The notes: a model not told the origin generated them from the letters alone. A stretch of DNA of 64,000 nt from Flavobacterium sp. CG_23.5 (GCF_017875765.1 NZ_JAGGNA010000001.1:2817001-2881000), one strand, 5' to 3'. Shown: positions 34,013 to 42,782, counted from the stretch's first letter. A program made the numbers and translations.

Positions 34013-34118
34013 CCAGCGTGAAGGATTGCAGTGGAAATCCTTTTATGAAGCGTAGCGTAATAAAAGATTGCAGCGCAAAGCCTGACGCGCCGCAGTGAAA
34101 CGAAGGCGGGACACGCCC
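34013..34118. repeat. Flavobacterial intergenic repeat, forward copy
   Basis: Contains GAAGGATTGCAGTGGAAATC, AAAGATTGCAGCGCAAAG and GACGCGCCGCAGTGAAACG up to ACACGCCC. Higher in G+C than its surroundings. I recall similar sequences as common intergenic repeats in Flavobacterium genomes. A related copy in opposite orientation lies at 35760-35907, on the other side of tig. The rest of 33803-34195 is AT-rich with no gene seen. Confidence 0.5.
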
Positions 34119-34195
34119 AAAACAATCGAAATATCCTAGATTTCTGGCTTTAGAATCCGCTGAAATTCAATCAAGAAGGTTCAGCGGTAAAAAAC

Positions 34196-34226
34196 TTGGT
34201 TGGCTTGGAAAAATTTTATAATTTTG
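34196..34226 (+). promoter_or_regulatory. Promoter of tig
   Basis: TAATTTTG (34219-34226) is a perfect TAnnTTTG. TTG triplets at 34196-34198 (spacer 20) or 34200-34202 (spacer 16) provide the -33 element. The tig ATG is 35 bp downstream. Confidence 0.65.
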
Positions 34227-34260
34227 CACACCGAATTTATAATGTAAATTAAAGAAGAAG

Positions 34261-35586
34261 ATGGATATCAAAAGAGTAGCAATAGACGCAGTAAACGAGA
34301 CAATTGTAATGACTGTAGTTCCTATGGATTACAAAGGTCAAGTAGCAAAAAGAATAAACGAAAAAATGCCTTTGGCAACCGTTAAAGGATTTAGAAAAGG
34401 GGCTGTGCCTAAAGATCTTGTTGAAAAACAATACGGGAAAGCGATAAAACAAGAAGAAATTACTAAAGTAGTTGACTTGGCTCTAGAGCGTTTTGTACAA
34501 TCAGAAAAATTAAACCTTCTTGGAACGCCACTTGCTAAAGTAAACGAGGATTTCTCTTGGGATGCTGACGAATTGGTTTTTGAATATGAAATTGGTTTAG
34601 TGCCTAACTTCACTTTAGACTTAGAGGCTAAAAACGACATCGTAAAATATGTAGTTTCGGCTGATGATAAATTGATTGAAGGTCAAGTGGAAAGAATCCA
34701 AAAACAATTTGGTAAAGCCATTCCTCAAGAAGTGGTTGAAGCAGGATCAGATATTACTGGTACATTCACAAATGAAGAAGCTGGAATCAACAATGCAACG
34801 ACTATTGCTTTGGAACTTTTCAAAGACAAAGCGACTGCTGATAAATTCATCGGTAAAAAAGTAGGCGATGTGGTTACGGTAAATACTAAAGGTTTATTTG
34901 AAGACGCTCATCAATTGATGGACGTAATGAAAGTAGGTCATGATGAAGTTCATACACTTGAGGTTGATGTAGATTTTACTATCGAAGCAATCAACGGTGC
35001 TGAATTAGCAGAATTGAACCAAGAATTGTTCGACAAACTTTTTGGAGCTGGAACGGTAGCTTCTCTAGAGGAATTGAAAGCAAAAATCAAGGAAGATGCT
35101 GAAAGCCAATTTGCGCAACAAGCTGACCAAAAATTATTAGCTGATGTTCAGGATTTCTTGATCGAAAATACAAAATTCGACTTGCCATCTGAATTCTTGA
35201 AAAAATGGTTGCAAACTGTAGGTGAGAAAAAATTGTCTCCAGAAGAAGCTGAAGTAGAATATGCAAGATCTGAAAGAGGATTGCGTTTTCAGTTGATCGA
35301 AGGTAGAGCAATGGCTACAAGCGATATCAAAGTTACGTTTGAAGACTTGAAAGCATTCACAACTAAAAATATCCGTCAACAAATGGCGCAATTCGGACAA
35401 ACAAATCCTACTGACGAAGAAGTTCAAGGAATTGTAGCAAGAGTTTTGTCTAACCAAGACGAAGTAAAAAGACTTTCTGACCAAGTTGTAGGAGAGAAAA
35501 TGCTTGAATTATTTAAAGAAAAAGCAAATCCAACGACTAAAGAAGTTACTTACGACGAATTTATTGCTGCGTCTTACGGAGAATAA
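34261..35586 (+). CDS. tig: Trigger factor (ribosome-associated chaperone)
   Basis: 441 aa. The ribosome-binding loop is seen as VKGFRKGAVPKDLVEKQYG (GFRxGxxP motif) in the N-terminal domain. A long C-terminal helical chaperone region follows (ELKAKIKEDAESQFAQQADQ). Binds ribosomes near the exit tunnel and shields nascent chains. The PPIase-domain region (about 150-240) is present but diverged, as usual in Bacteroidota. It is followed by clpP and clpX, the common tig-clpP-clpX order, though here with a 419-bp gap that holds a repeat and a terminator. Confidence 0.97.
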   Translation: MDIKRVAIDAVNETIVMTVVPMDYKGQVAKRINEKMPLATVKGFRKGAVPKDLVEKQYGKAIKQEEITKVVDLALERFVQSEKLNLLGTPLAKVNEDFSWDADELVFEYEIGLVPNFTLDLEAKNDIVKYVVSADDKLIEGQVERIQKQFGKAIPQEVVEAGSDITGTFTNEEAGINNATTIALELFKDKATADKFIGKKVGDVVTVNTKGLFEDAHQLMDVMKVGHDEVHTLEVDVDFTIEAINGAELAELNQELFDKLFGAGTVASLEELKAKIKEDAESQFAQQADQKLLADVQDFLIENTKFDLPSEFLKKWLQTVGEKKLSPEEAEVEYARSERGLRFQLIEGRAMATSDIKVTFEDLKAFTTKNIRQQMAQFGQTNPTDEEVQGIVARVLSNQDEVKRLSDQVVGEKMLELFKEKANPTTKEVTYDEFIAASYGE

Positions 35587-35670
35587 ATCGAGTCTGTAAT
35601 GTCGTAAAGTCGAAAGTCAAAAGCCCTAAGAGCGCAAGTGATTATTAAAACTTTATGATTTTATTACAGA

Positions 35671-35699
35671 TTGTAAACAATAAAAAATAGTTATATTTG
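35671..35699 (+). promoter_or_regulatory. Consensus promoter of unclear purpose between tig and clpP
   Basis: TTG (35671-35673), an 18-bp spacer and TATATTTG (35692-35699) form a near-perfect Bacteroidota promoter, but no start codon lies close downstream. The -7 element overlaps the first bases of a hairpin terminator. It could drive a long-leader clpP transcript or a small RNA. Confidence 0.5.
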
Positions 35700-35735
35700 A
35701 GCGTCAGAAAAATATTTTTTTGGCGCTCTTTTGTT
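35699..35735 (+). terminator. Hairpin terminator after tig
   Basis: GAGCGTCA (35699-35706) pairs with TGGCGCTC (35721-35728) apart from a T-G pair, followed by TTTTG. It lies about 110 bp past the tig stop. Confidence 0.65.
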
Positions 35736-35759
35736 TGAATTTATTCTGGATTTTTTTTT

Positions 35760-35907
35760 CAGGAGCCAATCCAGCTATTCGTTGCAAGTTTTTTCATCTT
35801 GTTCCCTTTTTTCTAAGCAAGAAAAGGAGCTTCCGTTGGTCGCTCTTTTCGTGCAAGAAAAAATGAGACAAGATTTCAAAAAGCTTTTCACTGCTATCTG
35901 GGCTAAA
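35760..35907. repeat. Flavobacterial intergenic repeat, reverse copy
   Basis: Begins AGGAGCCAATCCAGCTATTC and ends TTTTCACTGCTATCTGGGCT. The ends fit the repeat family at 34013 in inverted orientation. Its middle contains the internal pairing TTTTCTAAGCAAGAAAA. No gene is seen in 35736-36005. Confidence 0.5.
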
Positions 35908-36005
35908 AATAAGACATATTGACATTATTTGTAAAGAGGTACGACCTTTGCGTTATGTTTTACGACTTTCAAACTTAAGATATTCAAACTTTTAAACTTA
36001 TATAA

Positions 36006-36680
36006 ATGAACTACGGTAAAGAATTTAAAAAATTTGCTACAAAGGACCACGGCGTAAACTCCATGTATTACGATAAAATCGTAGGCGCAATGACTCCTAA
36101 AAACATGACTCCATATATCATTGAAGAACGTCAGTTGAATATTTCTCAATTAGACGTTTTCTCAAGGCTGATGATGGACCGAATTATATTCCTTGGAACA
36201 GGAATCGATGATCAAATTGCAAACATTGTTCAAGCACAGTTATTGTTCCTTGAAAGTGCAGATGCTTCTAAGGACATTCAAATTTATTTGAATTCTCCAG
36301 GAGGAAGCGTTTACGCAGGATTGGGAATTTATGACACAATGCAATACATCAAACCAGATGTTGCAACTATTTGTACAGGAATGGCAGCTTCTATGGGAGC
36401 GGTGCTTTTATGTGCAGGTGCAGCAGGAAAACGTTCGGCATTACCTCATTCAAGAGTAATGATTCACCAACCATCAGGAGGAGCGCAAGGAGTTGCTACG
36501 GATATGGAAATCAACTTACGCGAAATGTTGAAACTGAAAGATGAGTTATACAAAATTATCTCTCACCACTCCGGACAAACATTTGACAAAGTGCATACGG
36601 ATAGCGAACGCGATTATTGGATGATTGCCGAAGAAGCAAAAGCATACGGAATGATTGATGAAGTTTTAGTAAGAGGATAA
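36006..36680 (+). CDS. clpP: ATP-dependent Clp protease proteolytic subunit
   Basis: 224 aa. Catalytic Ser129 in TGMAASMGAVLL, His154 in SRVMIHQPSGG, and Asp in SERDYWMIAEEA. Also IYLNSPGGSVYAGLGIYDT, the family's oligomer-forming handle region. It forms tetradecamers that degrade substrates fed by ClpX or ClpA/C. The N-terminus is about 30 residues longer than in E. coli, as usual in Bacteroidota. clpX follows 86 bp downstream. Confidence 0.98.
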   Translation: MNYGKEFKKFATKDHGVNSMYYDKIVGAMTPKNMTPYIIEERQLNISQLDVFSRLMMDRIIFLGTGIDDQIANIVQAQLLFLESADASKDIQIYLNSPGGSVYAGLGIYDTMQYIKPDVATICTGMAASMGAVLLCAGAAGKRSALPHSRVMIHQPSGGAQGVATDMEINLREMLKLKDELYKIISHHSGQTFDKVHTDSERDYWMIAEEAKAYGMIDEVLVRG

Positions 36681-36683
36681 AAA

Positions 36684-36760
36684 TAGTTACAAGTTTAAGG
36701 TTTAAGGTTTAAGGTTGCTGCGGGAACTTTAAACTTTAAACTTTTTAAACTTTAAACAAA
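36684..36760. repeat. Inverted array of GTTTAAG / CTTTAAAC repeats between clpP and clpX
   Basis: Three GTTTAAG units are followed by GTTGCTGCGGGAAC and then three TTTAAAC units, giving a long, imperfect, AT-rich hairpin. It may shape the intergenic mRNA (processing or attenuation) or be a replication-slippage product. Confidence 0.55.
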
Positions 36761-36766
36761 AAAAGA

Positions 36767-37999
36767 ATGGCAAAAGTAGTATTAGAGTGTTCGTTTTGTG
36801 GAAGAAAGAAACCAGAAACCAATTTATTGATTGCTGGAATCAATGCACATATTTGTGATAAATGTATCGAACAGGCACACGGAATTGTTTTAGAAGAATT
36901 AAAATCCAGCGGAAGTTCAAAAATCGTTGGTGATTTGATTTTGAAAAAACCAAAAGAAATCAGAGCGTTCTTGGATCAATATGTAATTGGACAAGACCAA
37001 ACTAAAAAAGTAATGTCGGTTGCGGTTTACAATCACTACAAACGTTTGATGCAACAGCAATTAGACGATGAGGTTGAAATTGAAAAAAGTAACATCATCA
37101 TGGTGGGACAAACAGGAACAGGAAAAACATTAGTGGCTAAAACCATTGCAAAAATGTTGGATGTGCCTTTAGCCATTGTGGATGCGACAGTTCTTACTGA
37201 AGCAGGTTATGTAGGGGAAGATGTCGAAAGTATTTTGACTCGTCTATTGCAAGCCGCTGATTATGATGTAGCCAAAGCCGAACGTGGAATTGTATTCATT
37301 GACGAAATAGATAAAATTGCGCGTAAAAGTGACAATCCATCTATTACTCGTGATGTTTCGGGTGAAGGAGTGCAACAAGCATTATTGAAATTACTAGAAG
37401 GAACCGTTGTAAACGTACCACCAAAAGGTGGACGTAAACACCCAGATCAAAAATTTGTTGAGGTAAATACACAGAATATTTTGTTTATCGCCGGTGGTGC
37501 TTTTGATGGAATCGAAAGAATTATTTCGAAACGATTGAATCGTCAAGCAGTTGGTTACAGTACTTCAAAAAATGTGGATAATATTGATAAAGACAATTTG
37601 TTGCAATATATTATTCCAAAGGATATCAAAGATTTTGGATTAATTCCGGAGATTATTGGTCGTTTACCAGTATTGACACACATGGATCCTTTAGACAGAG
37701 AAACCTTGCGTGCGATTTTGACACAACCTAAAAATGCCTTAATCAAACAATATGAGAAATTATTTTTGATGGATGATGTGGAATTCACCATTACAAATGA
37801 GGCATTGGATTTTATCGTTGACAAAGCATTGGAATACAAATTAGGGGCTCGTGGATTGCGTTCATTATGTGAAGCAGTCTTAACGGATGCGATGTATGAA
37901 TTGCCAAGTTCTGATACTAAAATATTAGAAATCGACGTGGATTATGCCAAAGAAACTTTGAATAAAAATTTATTGAAACGATTGGAGATTGCTTCATAA
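36767..37999 (+). CDS. clpX: ATP-dependent Clp protease ATP-binding subunit ClpX
   Basis: 410 aa. N-terminal C4 zinc-binding domain (Cys 8, 11, 30, 33: [13 protein letters not shown]), Walker A GQTGTGKT, Walker [12 protein letters not shown], pore loop GYVGEDVE and sensor-2 region [10 protein letters not shown]. It unfolds tagged substrates and feeds them to ClpP, encoded just upstream. It ends in a strong terminator at 38024. Confidence 0.98.
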   Translation: MAKVVLECSFCGRKKPETNLLIAGINAHICDKCIEQAHGIVLEELKSSGSSKIVGDLILKKPKEIRAFLDQYVIGQDQTKKVMSVAVYNHYKRLMQQQLDDEVEIEKSNIIMVGQTGTGKTLVAKTIAKMLDVPLAIVDATVLTEAGYVGEDVESILTRLLQAADYDVAKAERGIVFIDEIDKIARKSDNPSITRDVSGEGVQQALLKLLEGTVVNVPPKGGRKHPDQKFVEVNTQNILFIAGGAFDGIERIISKRLNRQAVGYSTSKNVDNIDKDNLLQYIIPKDIKDFGLIPEIIGRLPVLTHMDPLDRETLRAILTQPKNALIKQYEKLFLMDDVEFTITNEALDFIVDKALEYKLGARGLRSLCEAVLTDAMYELPSSDTKILEIDVDYAKETLNKNLLKRLEIAS

Positions 38000-38023
38000 G
38001 TTTTAAGGTTAGATTTAAATTAA

Positions 38024-38065
38024 AATAAAGCTCAAAAACAATCGTTTTTGAGCTTTATTTGTTTT
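38024..38065 (+). terminator. Rho-independent terminator of clpX
   Basis: AATAAAGCTCAAAAAC (38024-38039) pairs perfectly with GTTTTTGAGCTTTATT (38044-38059), loop AATC, followed by a T-rich run. Confidence 0.85.
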
Positions 38066-38289
38066 AGAAGTGCACTTAATTAGAAGGTTTTATTTTTTGA
38101 TTTTACTTGTTTTCTTTTTTATTTGAATTGTCTTTTAGTTTTAAAAAATGAGGGCGAAATTTTTTGAGCTGATTTAACTTGTACAATTAATGTGTTGGGA
38201 GTCAGTAGTTATTTTTAGATGTGTTAATAAACAATAGGCAGAAGTTAGCGTATTGTAAATTTGCTTAACTTTGTTAAAAATACAACAAA

Positions 38290-38520
38290 ATGAATACTCA
38301 AGTCACAAAAATAGAATTGATTGAAATGCTTTTGAAGGAAAATAATCAGTCATCATTACTGGCGATTAAAAAAATATTGCAAAGTAGTTCTGAAAGCGAG
38401 ACTGATGTGATTGAAATAAAAAAACAATTAGAAAAAAGCGAAAAACAATATCAAAACGGGGAAGGAATCGATTACGAAAGTATTCTAAACGAATCGGAAA
38501 TGAAGTATTTTTCTAAATAA
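38290..38520 (+). CDS. Antitoxin-like protein of a RelE/ParE-type module
   Basis: 76 aa: MNTQVTKIELIEMLLKENNQ, then a helical stretch and EKQYQNGEGIDYESILNESE near the end. Small, acidic C-terminus, no signal. Placed directly before a ParE-type frame, with its stop overlapping the predicted toxin start codon. The N-terminal half would bind DNA and the C-terminal half the toxin; this is inferred from layout, because antitoxin families are too varied to place by eye. Confidence 0.7.
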   Translation: MNTQVTKIELIEMLLKENNQSSLLAIKKILQSSSESETDVIEIKKQLEKSEKQYQNGEGIDYESILNESEMKYFSK

Positions 38521-38816
38521 AAGTAGTTTGGACACCAATTGCTAAAGAATCCTATAATGAAATTGAGGAATATTTAATGGTTCGTTGGAATTTTAAAATA
38601 ACTCAAGAGTTTATAATTTCGGTGAGGCAAATTATGCTTACGATCAAAAAATATCCGCATTGCTTTCAAAAATGGGAGCATGATAATTCTTATTTAAAAG
38701 GAGTTATAAATTCAAAAACAAGTTTCTTTTATACCTTAGAATCAGACGAAATTGTGGTTCATTTATTTTGGAAAAACCTCGAAAATCCTGAAAATTTAGA
38801 ACAAAAATTAAAGTGA
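38517..38816 (+). CDS. ParE/RelE-type toxin with apparent ATA start (possibly silenced)
   Basis: From 38517 the frame reads ATA-AAA-GTA and then KVVWTPIAKESYNEIEEYLM, the full N-terminus of a ParE-like toxin, ending FWKNLENPENLEQKLK; 99 aa, the family's usual length. But the first codon is ATA, where related modules would have ATG overlapping the antitoxin stop. The next ATG (38577) would drop the first helix. Either the start is mutated (a silenced toxin) or ATA is used at low level. Confidence 0.65.
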   Translation: MKVVWTPIAKESYNEIEEYLMVRWNFKITQEFIISVRQIMLTIKKYPHCFQKWEHDNSYLKGVINSKTSFFYTLESDEIVVHLFWKNLENPENLEQKLK

Positions 38817-38923
38817 TGCTTTTTTTGGTTTCAAAAGAGGGAATTATTTCATTATGGTAATATTAAATTGATTCAAACTACTGGAGATTGCATTCTAACA
38901 ATTGCATTTTTCTCAAAAACAGA

Positions 38924-38954
38924 AGCCCGTTCATTCAATTGGACGGGTTTTTTT
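38924..38954 (+). terminator. Terminator after the toxin-antitoxin module
   Basis: CCCGT (38926-38930) pairs with ACGGG (38943-38947), followed by seven T. It lies within an in-frame extension upstream of serB, which argues that serB starts later, at 39063. Confidence 0.7.
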
Positions 38955-39062
38955 GTGGGTAACTTGAACTATTTGCTATTGTTTGAAAAAACAAAGGATA
39001 TTCTTTTCTATAAACAAATAGATTGCCGATTTTTGTTACTGTTAAATCAATATGGAGTTAAA

Positions 39063-40292
39063 ATGACAATGGAACATAAGGAGATTATTTTATTAAAAGT
39101 TTCTGGACAAGATAAACCCGGGGTAACTGCTGGTTTAACCTCTGTGTTGGCGACGTACAATGCGATTATTTTAGACATCGGTCAGGCAGATATTCATGAA
39201 ACATTATCCTTAGGGATTTTGTTCGAAATTGAAGCAGGTTCTAGTTCTGCACCCGTTTTAAAAGACTTGTTGTTTAAAGCATATGAATTGGGGATTAAGG
39301 TGAAGTTTGTTCCCATTTCTATTGATGATTACGAAAGTTGGGTACAAACACAATCGAAACAACGGTACATCATTAATATTCTTGGCGAAACATTGGCTGC
39401 AAAGCAATTGGCTGCTGTTACCAAAATAATGTCTGACCAAAATTTGAATATTGATTCCATCAAAAGGTTGACGGGTAGAGCGTCTATTGTTATTAAAGAG
39501 GAATATCCTCGATCTTGTGTGCAATTATCTGTATCAGGCACAATTGTAGACAAGACTTTAATGACTGCCAATTTTATGGAGATTTCCAGATCTTTAGATG
39601 TGGATATTTCTTTTCAAGAAGACAATATGTATAGAAGAAACAGACGATTGGTTTGTTTTGATATGGATTCAACCTTGATTCAAACCGAAGTAATTGATGA
39701 ACTGGCGGAACTGGCAGGTGTAGGGGAGCAGGTGAGAGCAATTACAGAATCGGCGATGAATGGTGAAATTGATTTTAAAGAAAGTTTTAAACAACGTATG
39801 GCGTTGCTAGAAGGTTTAAGCGAAGATGTGCTGCAAACTGTTGCCGAAAATCTACCCATAACACAAGGGGCGCACCGCTTGATGAGAGCCTTAAAGTATT
39901 ACGGATATAAAACCGCTATTTTATCTGGAGGGTTCACCTACTTTGGTCATTATTTGCAAAAAGAATTGGGGATTGATTATGTTCATGCCAATGAATTGGA
40001 AATTATAGACGGTAAATTGACTGGTAAATATTTAGGCGAAATTGTAGATGGCGATAAGAAAGCCGAGTATTTACAAGCCATTGCAGATAAAGAAGGGATA
40101 CACATCAATCAGACCATAGCTGTTGGTGATGGAGCAAACGATTTACCTATGTTGAACTTAGCGGGTTTAGGAATCGCTTTTCATGCAAAACCTACGGTTA
40201 AAGAAAATGCAGAAAGTTCTATTTCCAGCCTAGGCCTTGATGGTGTTTTATACTTATTGGGATATCATGACAGGCATATCGATATGATGTAG
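39063..40292 (+). CDS. serB: Phosphoserine phosphatase with two N-terminal ACT domains
   Basis: 409 aa from ATG 39063 (39069 is also possible; the open frame extends back to 38868 but includes a terminator). ACT domain 1 starts EIILLKVSGQDKPGVTAGLT. A second, weaker ACT region lies at about 105-180. The HAD phosphatase has VCFDMDSTLIQTE (DxDxT), AILSGGFTYFG and VGDGANDLPML. Makes serine from phosphoserine; the ACT domains suggest serine feedback. Ends in a strong terminator. Confidence 0.95.
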   Translation: MTMEHKEIILLKVSGQDKPGVTAGLTSVLATYNAIILDIGQADIHETLSLGILFEIEAGSSSAPVLKDLLFKAYELGIKVKFVPISIDDYESWVQTQSKQRYIINILGETLAAKQLAAVTKIMSDQNLNIDSIKRLTGRASIVIKEEYPRSCVQLSVSGTIVDKTLMTANFMEISRSLDVDISFQEDNMYRRNRRLVCFDMDSTLIQTEVIDELAELAGVGEQVRAITESAMNGEIDFKESFKQRMALLEGLSEDVLQTVAENLPITQGAHRLMRALKYYGYKTAILSGGFTYFGHYLQKELGIDYVHANELEIIDGKLTGKYLGEIVDGDKKAEYLQAIADKEGIHINQTIAVGDGANDLPMLNLAGLGIAFHAKPTVKENAESSISSLGLDGVLYLLGYHDRHIDMM

Positions 40293-40314
40293 TTAAATGT
40301 CAAAATTATAAATC

Positions 40315-40350
40315 AAAAGCCCATTCCATTGATGATGAAATGGGCTTTTT
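40315..40350 (+). terminator. Rho-independent terminator of serB
   Basis: AAGCCCATT pairs with AATGGGCTT across a 13-nt loop, followed by TTT. It begins 23 bp past the serB stop. Confidence 0.8.
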
Positions 40351-40373
40351 CTTGATGTCGAATGGATTGTTTC

Positions 40374-40511
40374 TTATGTTTCTTTTGTATGAAGTATCTC
40401 TTTGTTTTCAATCTGTACGCATCTTTTCCCGCCGCGTCCACCACACACTTTTGATGAGGAACATGAAAAGATAAAAAACGTTATAATTACTAAGAAAGTT
40501 ATTTTTTTCAT
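40374..40511 (-). CDS. Tiny Cys/Gly-rich lipoprotein
   Basis: 45 aa: KKITFLVIITFFIFSCSSSK is a classical lipoprotein signal with Cys17 as the lipid site. The mature part is KVCGGRGGKRCVQIENKEI and a few more residues. Two further Cys (23 and 31) around a Gly/Arg loop could form a disulfide. The gene is too short for usual ORF cut-offs and lies between serB (convergent) and the ORF6N gene. It may be a truncated relative of a larger lipoprotein; no family is known to me. Confidence 0.6.
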   Translation of the reverse strand: MKKITFLVIITFFIFSCSSSKVCGGRGGKRCVQIENKEILHTKET

Positions 40512-40522
40512 TTTTAGACTTT

Positions 40523-40563
40523 TATTTTAACCTGCATATTTTTCAATTGTTCCAAATAATCTC
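40523..40563. repeat. Detached copy of the GH3 gene 3' end
   Basis: TTTTAACCTGCATATTTTTC and the next 18 bp match the last codons of the GH3 gene (41270-41308) with one mismatch. It lies on the far side of the ORF6N gene, so that gene is framed by a direct repeat of the GH3 tail. Confidence 0.8.
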
Positions 40564-40612
40564 AGCTCCGTAAAGTTTCTAACTTTGAAATAGAGATAAT
40601 CTTGTAATCCTA

Positions 40613-41137
40613 TCAATCATTTTTATATCCAATTTTTTTTCTAGGTTCAGTATTTTCTTTTTTATCAATCAATTCATCAAGATAATTAAAAACGAGTTCA
40701 ATATTTTTGCTGTTGTTCGTCAATTTTTTTTTGATTTCTTCAATCTCAAGTTTCATGCCCAAAGTATCAGTAAGCATTTCTCTTATTTTGGTAAATACCC
40801 GAATGACTTGGATATTGACTTTGATAGATGTTGCACTATTAAGCACGCTCGATAACATCGCTACTCCTTGTTCTGTAAATGCTAAAGGTGTATATCTTGT
40901 TCCTCCCCAACTTGAGGTGCCAAATTGGCTCCTCAAGTTTTCAAATTCTTGTTGGTTAAGTTCAAACATAAAATCATCGGGAAATCGTTCTATATTTCTG
41001 CGTACTTGTCTTTTGAGTTGTTTGGTTTCTACAGCGTAAAGTTCCGCCAAGTCTTTGTCCAACATTACTTTTTGATTTCTAATCAAATAAATTTTGCTAC
41101 TGATGATTTCGTCAGGAATAGTAATTTGGTTACTCAT
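40613..41137 (-). CDS. ORF6N-domain protein
   Basis: 174 aa. The ORF6N domain covers about residues 5-95: SSKIYLIRNQKVMLDKDLAE, LYAVETKQLKRQVRRN, RFPDDFMFELNQQE and YTPLAFTEQGVAMLSSVL. The C-terminus is a coiled coil. ORF6N domains occur in phage and plasmid-borne DNA-binding proteins. The direct repeat of the GH3 3' end on both sides indicates that this gene was inserted here. It is accessory, probably mobile-element-derived. Confidence 0.92.
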   Translation of the reverse strand: MSNQITIPDEIISSKIYLIRNQKVMLDKDLAELYAVETKQLKRQVRRNIERFPDDFMFELNQQEFENLRSQFGTSSWGGTRYTPLAFTEQGVAMLSSVLNSATSIKVNIQVIRVFTKIREMLTDTLGMKLEIEEIKKKLTNNSKNIELVFNYLDELIDKKENTEPRKKIGYKND

Positions 41138-41255
41138 ATTTCATCGTTTTGTAGTAAAAGTAATCTTATTATTCAAACATTCCTACTCGATAAAGGTTCC
41201 AAATTTTATACGATATTATACATTCTGCTAAATAAACAAAGATTAGCTAGTTAAT

Positions 41256-42782
41256 CTAAACAACAATTTTAACCTGCATATTTTTCAATTGTTCCAGATA
41301 ATCTCTTTGGTTGGATAGTCTCGGGATTTTGTGTTGACCACCCAATTTGTCGTGTTCTTTTAACCAATCATAAAACAAATTTTTACGCGCTACATTGATC
41401 ACCAATGGATTCAATGTCATGTTATTGTATCGCTTGGCTTCGTAATCGGAATTTAGAGATTGTATGGCTTCGTCCAGTGCTTTTTGGAAAACCGCAATGT
41501 CTTTTGGGTTTTCTTTAAATTCAATCACCCATTCATGTGCTCCTTTTTCTTTATCAATCATGAAAATTGGGGCAACGGTATAATCGACTACTTGAGTTTG
41601 AGTCATTTTACAGGCTTTGGCGATAGCCTGATCGGTATTTTCGACCATCAATTCTTCGCCAAAAACATTGATATGATGTTTGGTTCTGCCCGTAACCCGA
41701 ATGCGGTAAGGATTTAAAGAAGTAAAACGAACCGTATCGCCTATTAGATAACGCCATAGACCGGAATTGGTGGTAATAACCAAAGCATAATTTTTGAAAA
41801 GCTGTACATCAGCCAATCGAATTATTTTTTGATTGGCGGTGGCAAAAGTATCCATTGAAATAAATTCATAAAAAATCCCGTAATCTAACATTAGCAATAA
41901 ATCACTCGAATTGTTCAAATCCTGAATGGCGAAAAAACCTTCGGAGGCATTGTATATTTCGTAATAATTGAAATCTTTTTTGGGTAGTATTTTTTGGTAT
42001 TGTTCGCGATATGGTTCAAAATTTACTCCGCCATGAAAATAAACTTCTAAGTTGGGCCAGATTTCAAATAAATTTCCTTTACCGGTATCTTCTAAAACTT
42101 TATTCATTAGAACCAGCATCCAAGAAGGAACTCCTGCAAAACTGGTTACGTTTTCGTTTTTGGTTTCTTTTATAATGGCGGCTATTTTGGTTTCCCATTC
42201 GCTCATTAATGATGTTTTATTGCTTGGAGTGCTGCTGAACTCAGCCCAAATGGGCATGTTTTCGATAAGGATGGCAGACAAATCCCCAAAAAAAGTATCA
42301 TTGTCTTCATAAATCTGGGAGCTTCCGCCTAGGCGAAGACTTTTTCCAACAAAGAGTTCGGAGTCTTCGTTGTTATTCAAATACAAACACAATAGATCCT
42401 TACTTCCTTTATAATGACAATCTTCCAGCGCTTCATTGCTTACGGGAATAAATTTGCTTTTGGCATTCGTTGTTCCGCTGGATTTGGCAAACCATTTTAT
42501 AGGCGTTTCCCAAAAAACATTTTGCTCTCCCTTACGAGTCCTTTCTATCATTGGTTGCAATTCTTCGTAAGTCGAAATAGGAATTCTTTCTGCAAAAGTA
42601 GCATAGGAGTTTATCGAAGAATATTCATATTTTTTACCTAAAACAGTATTTTTAGAAGACTGAATTAAATTCATAAGCAATTCTTCCTGAACCTCATTTG
42701 GATATTTCAAGAAAAGTTCGATCTGATGGATTCGTTGTTTTAGAACCCAGGAAGCAAACGAATTGATTATGGTTAAAGCCAT
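41256..42782 (-). CDS. GH3-family acyl-acid-amide synthetase-like protein
   Basis: 508 aa. Bacterial GH3 features: KWFAKSSGTTNAKSKFIPVS (phosphate-binding loop), WPNLEVYFHGGVNFEPY, NYYEIYNASEGFFAIQD and YRIRVTGRTKHHINVFGEEL (adenylate-forming hinge). Members of this ANL superfamily branch adenylate an acid and join it to an amine. The substrate in Flavobacteriia is unknown. It is divergent from the DUF2797 gene; the 255-bp intergenic region holds their promoters. Confidence 0.92.
   Translation of the reverse strand: MALTIINSFASWVLKQRIHQIELFLKYPNEVQEELLMNLIQSSKNTVLGKKYEYSSINSYATFAERIPISTYEELQPMIERTRKGEQNVFWETPIKWFAKSSGTTNAKSKFIPVSNEALEDCHYKGSKDLLCLYLNNNEDSELFVGKSLRLGGSSQIYEDNDTFFGDLSAILIENMPIWAEFSSTPSNKTSLMSEWETKIAAIIKETKNENVTSFAGVPSWMLVLMNKVLEDTGKGNLFEIWPNLEVYFHGGVNFEPYREQYQKILPKKDFNYYEIYNASEGFFAIQDLNNSSDLLLMLDYGIFYEFISMDTFATANQKIIRLADVQLFKNYALVITTNSGLWRYLIGDTVRFTSLNPYRIRVTGRTKHHINVFGEELMVENTDQAIAKACKMTQTQVVDYTVAPIFMIDKEKGAHEWVIEFKENPKDIAVFQKALDEAIQSLNSDYEAKRYNNMTLNPLVINVARKNLFYDWLKEHDKLGGQHKIPRLSNQRDYLEQLKNMQVKIVV

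Noticed and set aside
38868..39062. N-terminal extension of SerB
   Set aside because: The stretch contains a terminator with seven T, has no ACT-domain similarity and lacks an ATG; ATG 39063 gives the conserved start.
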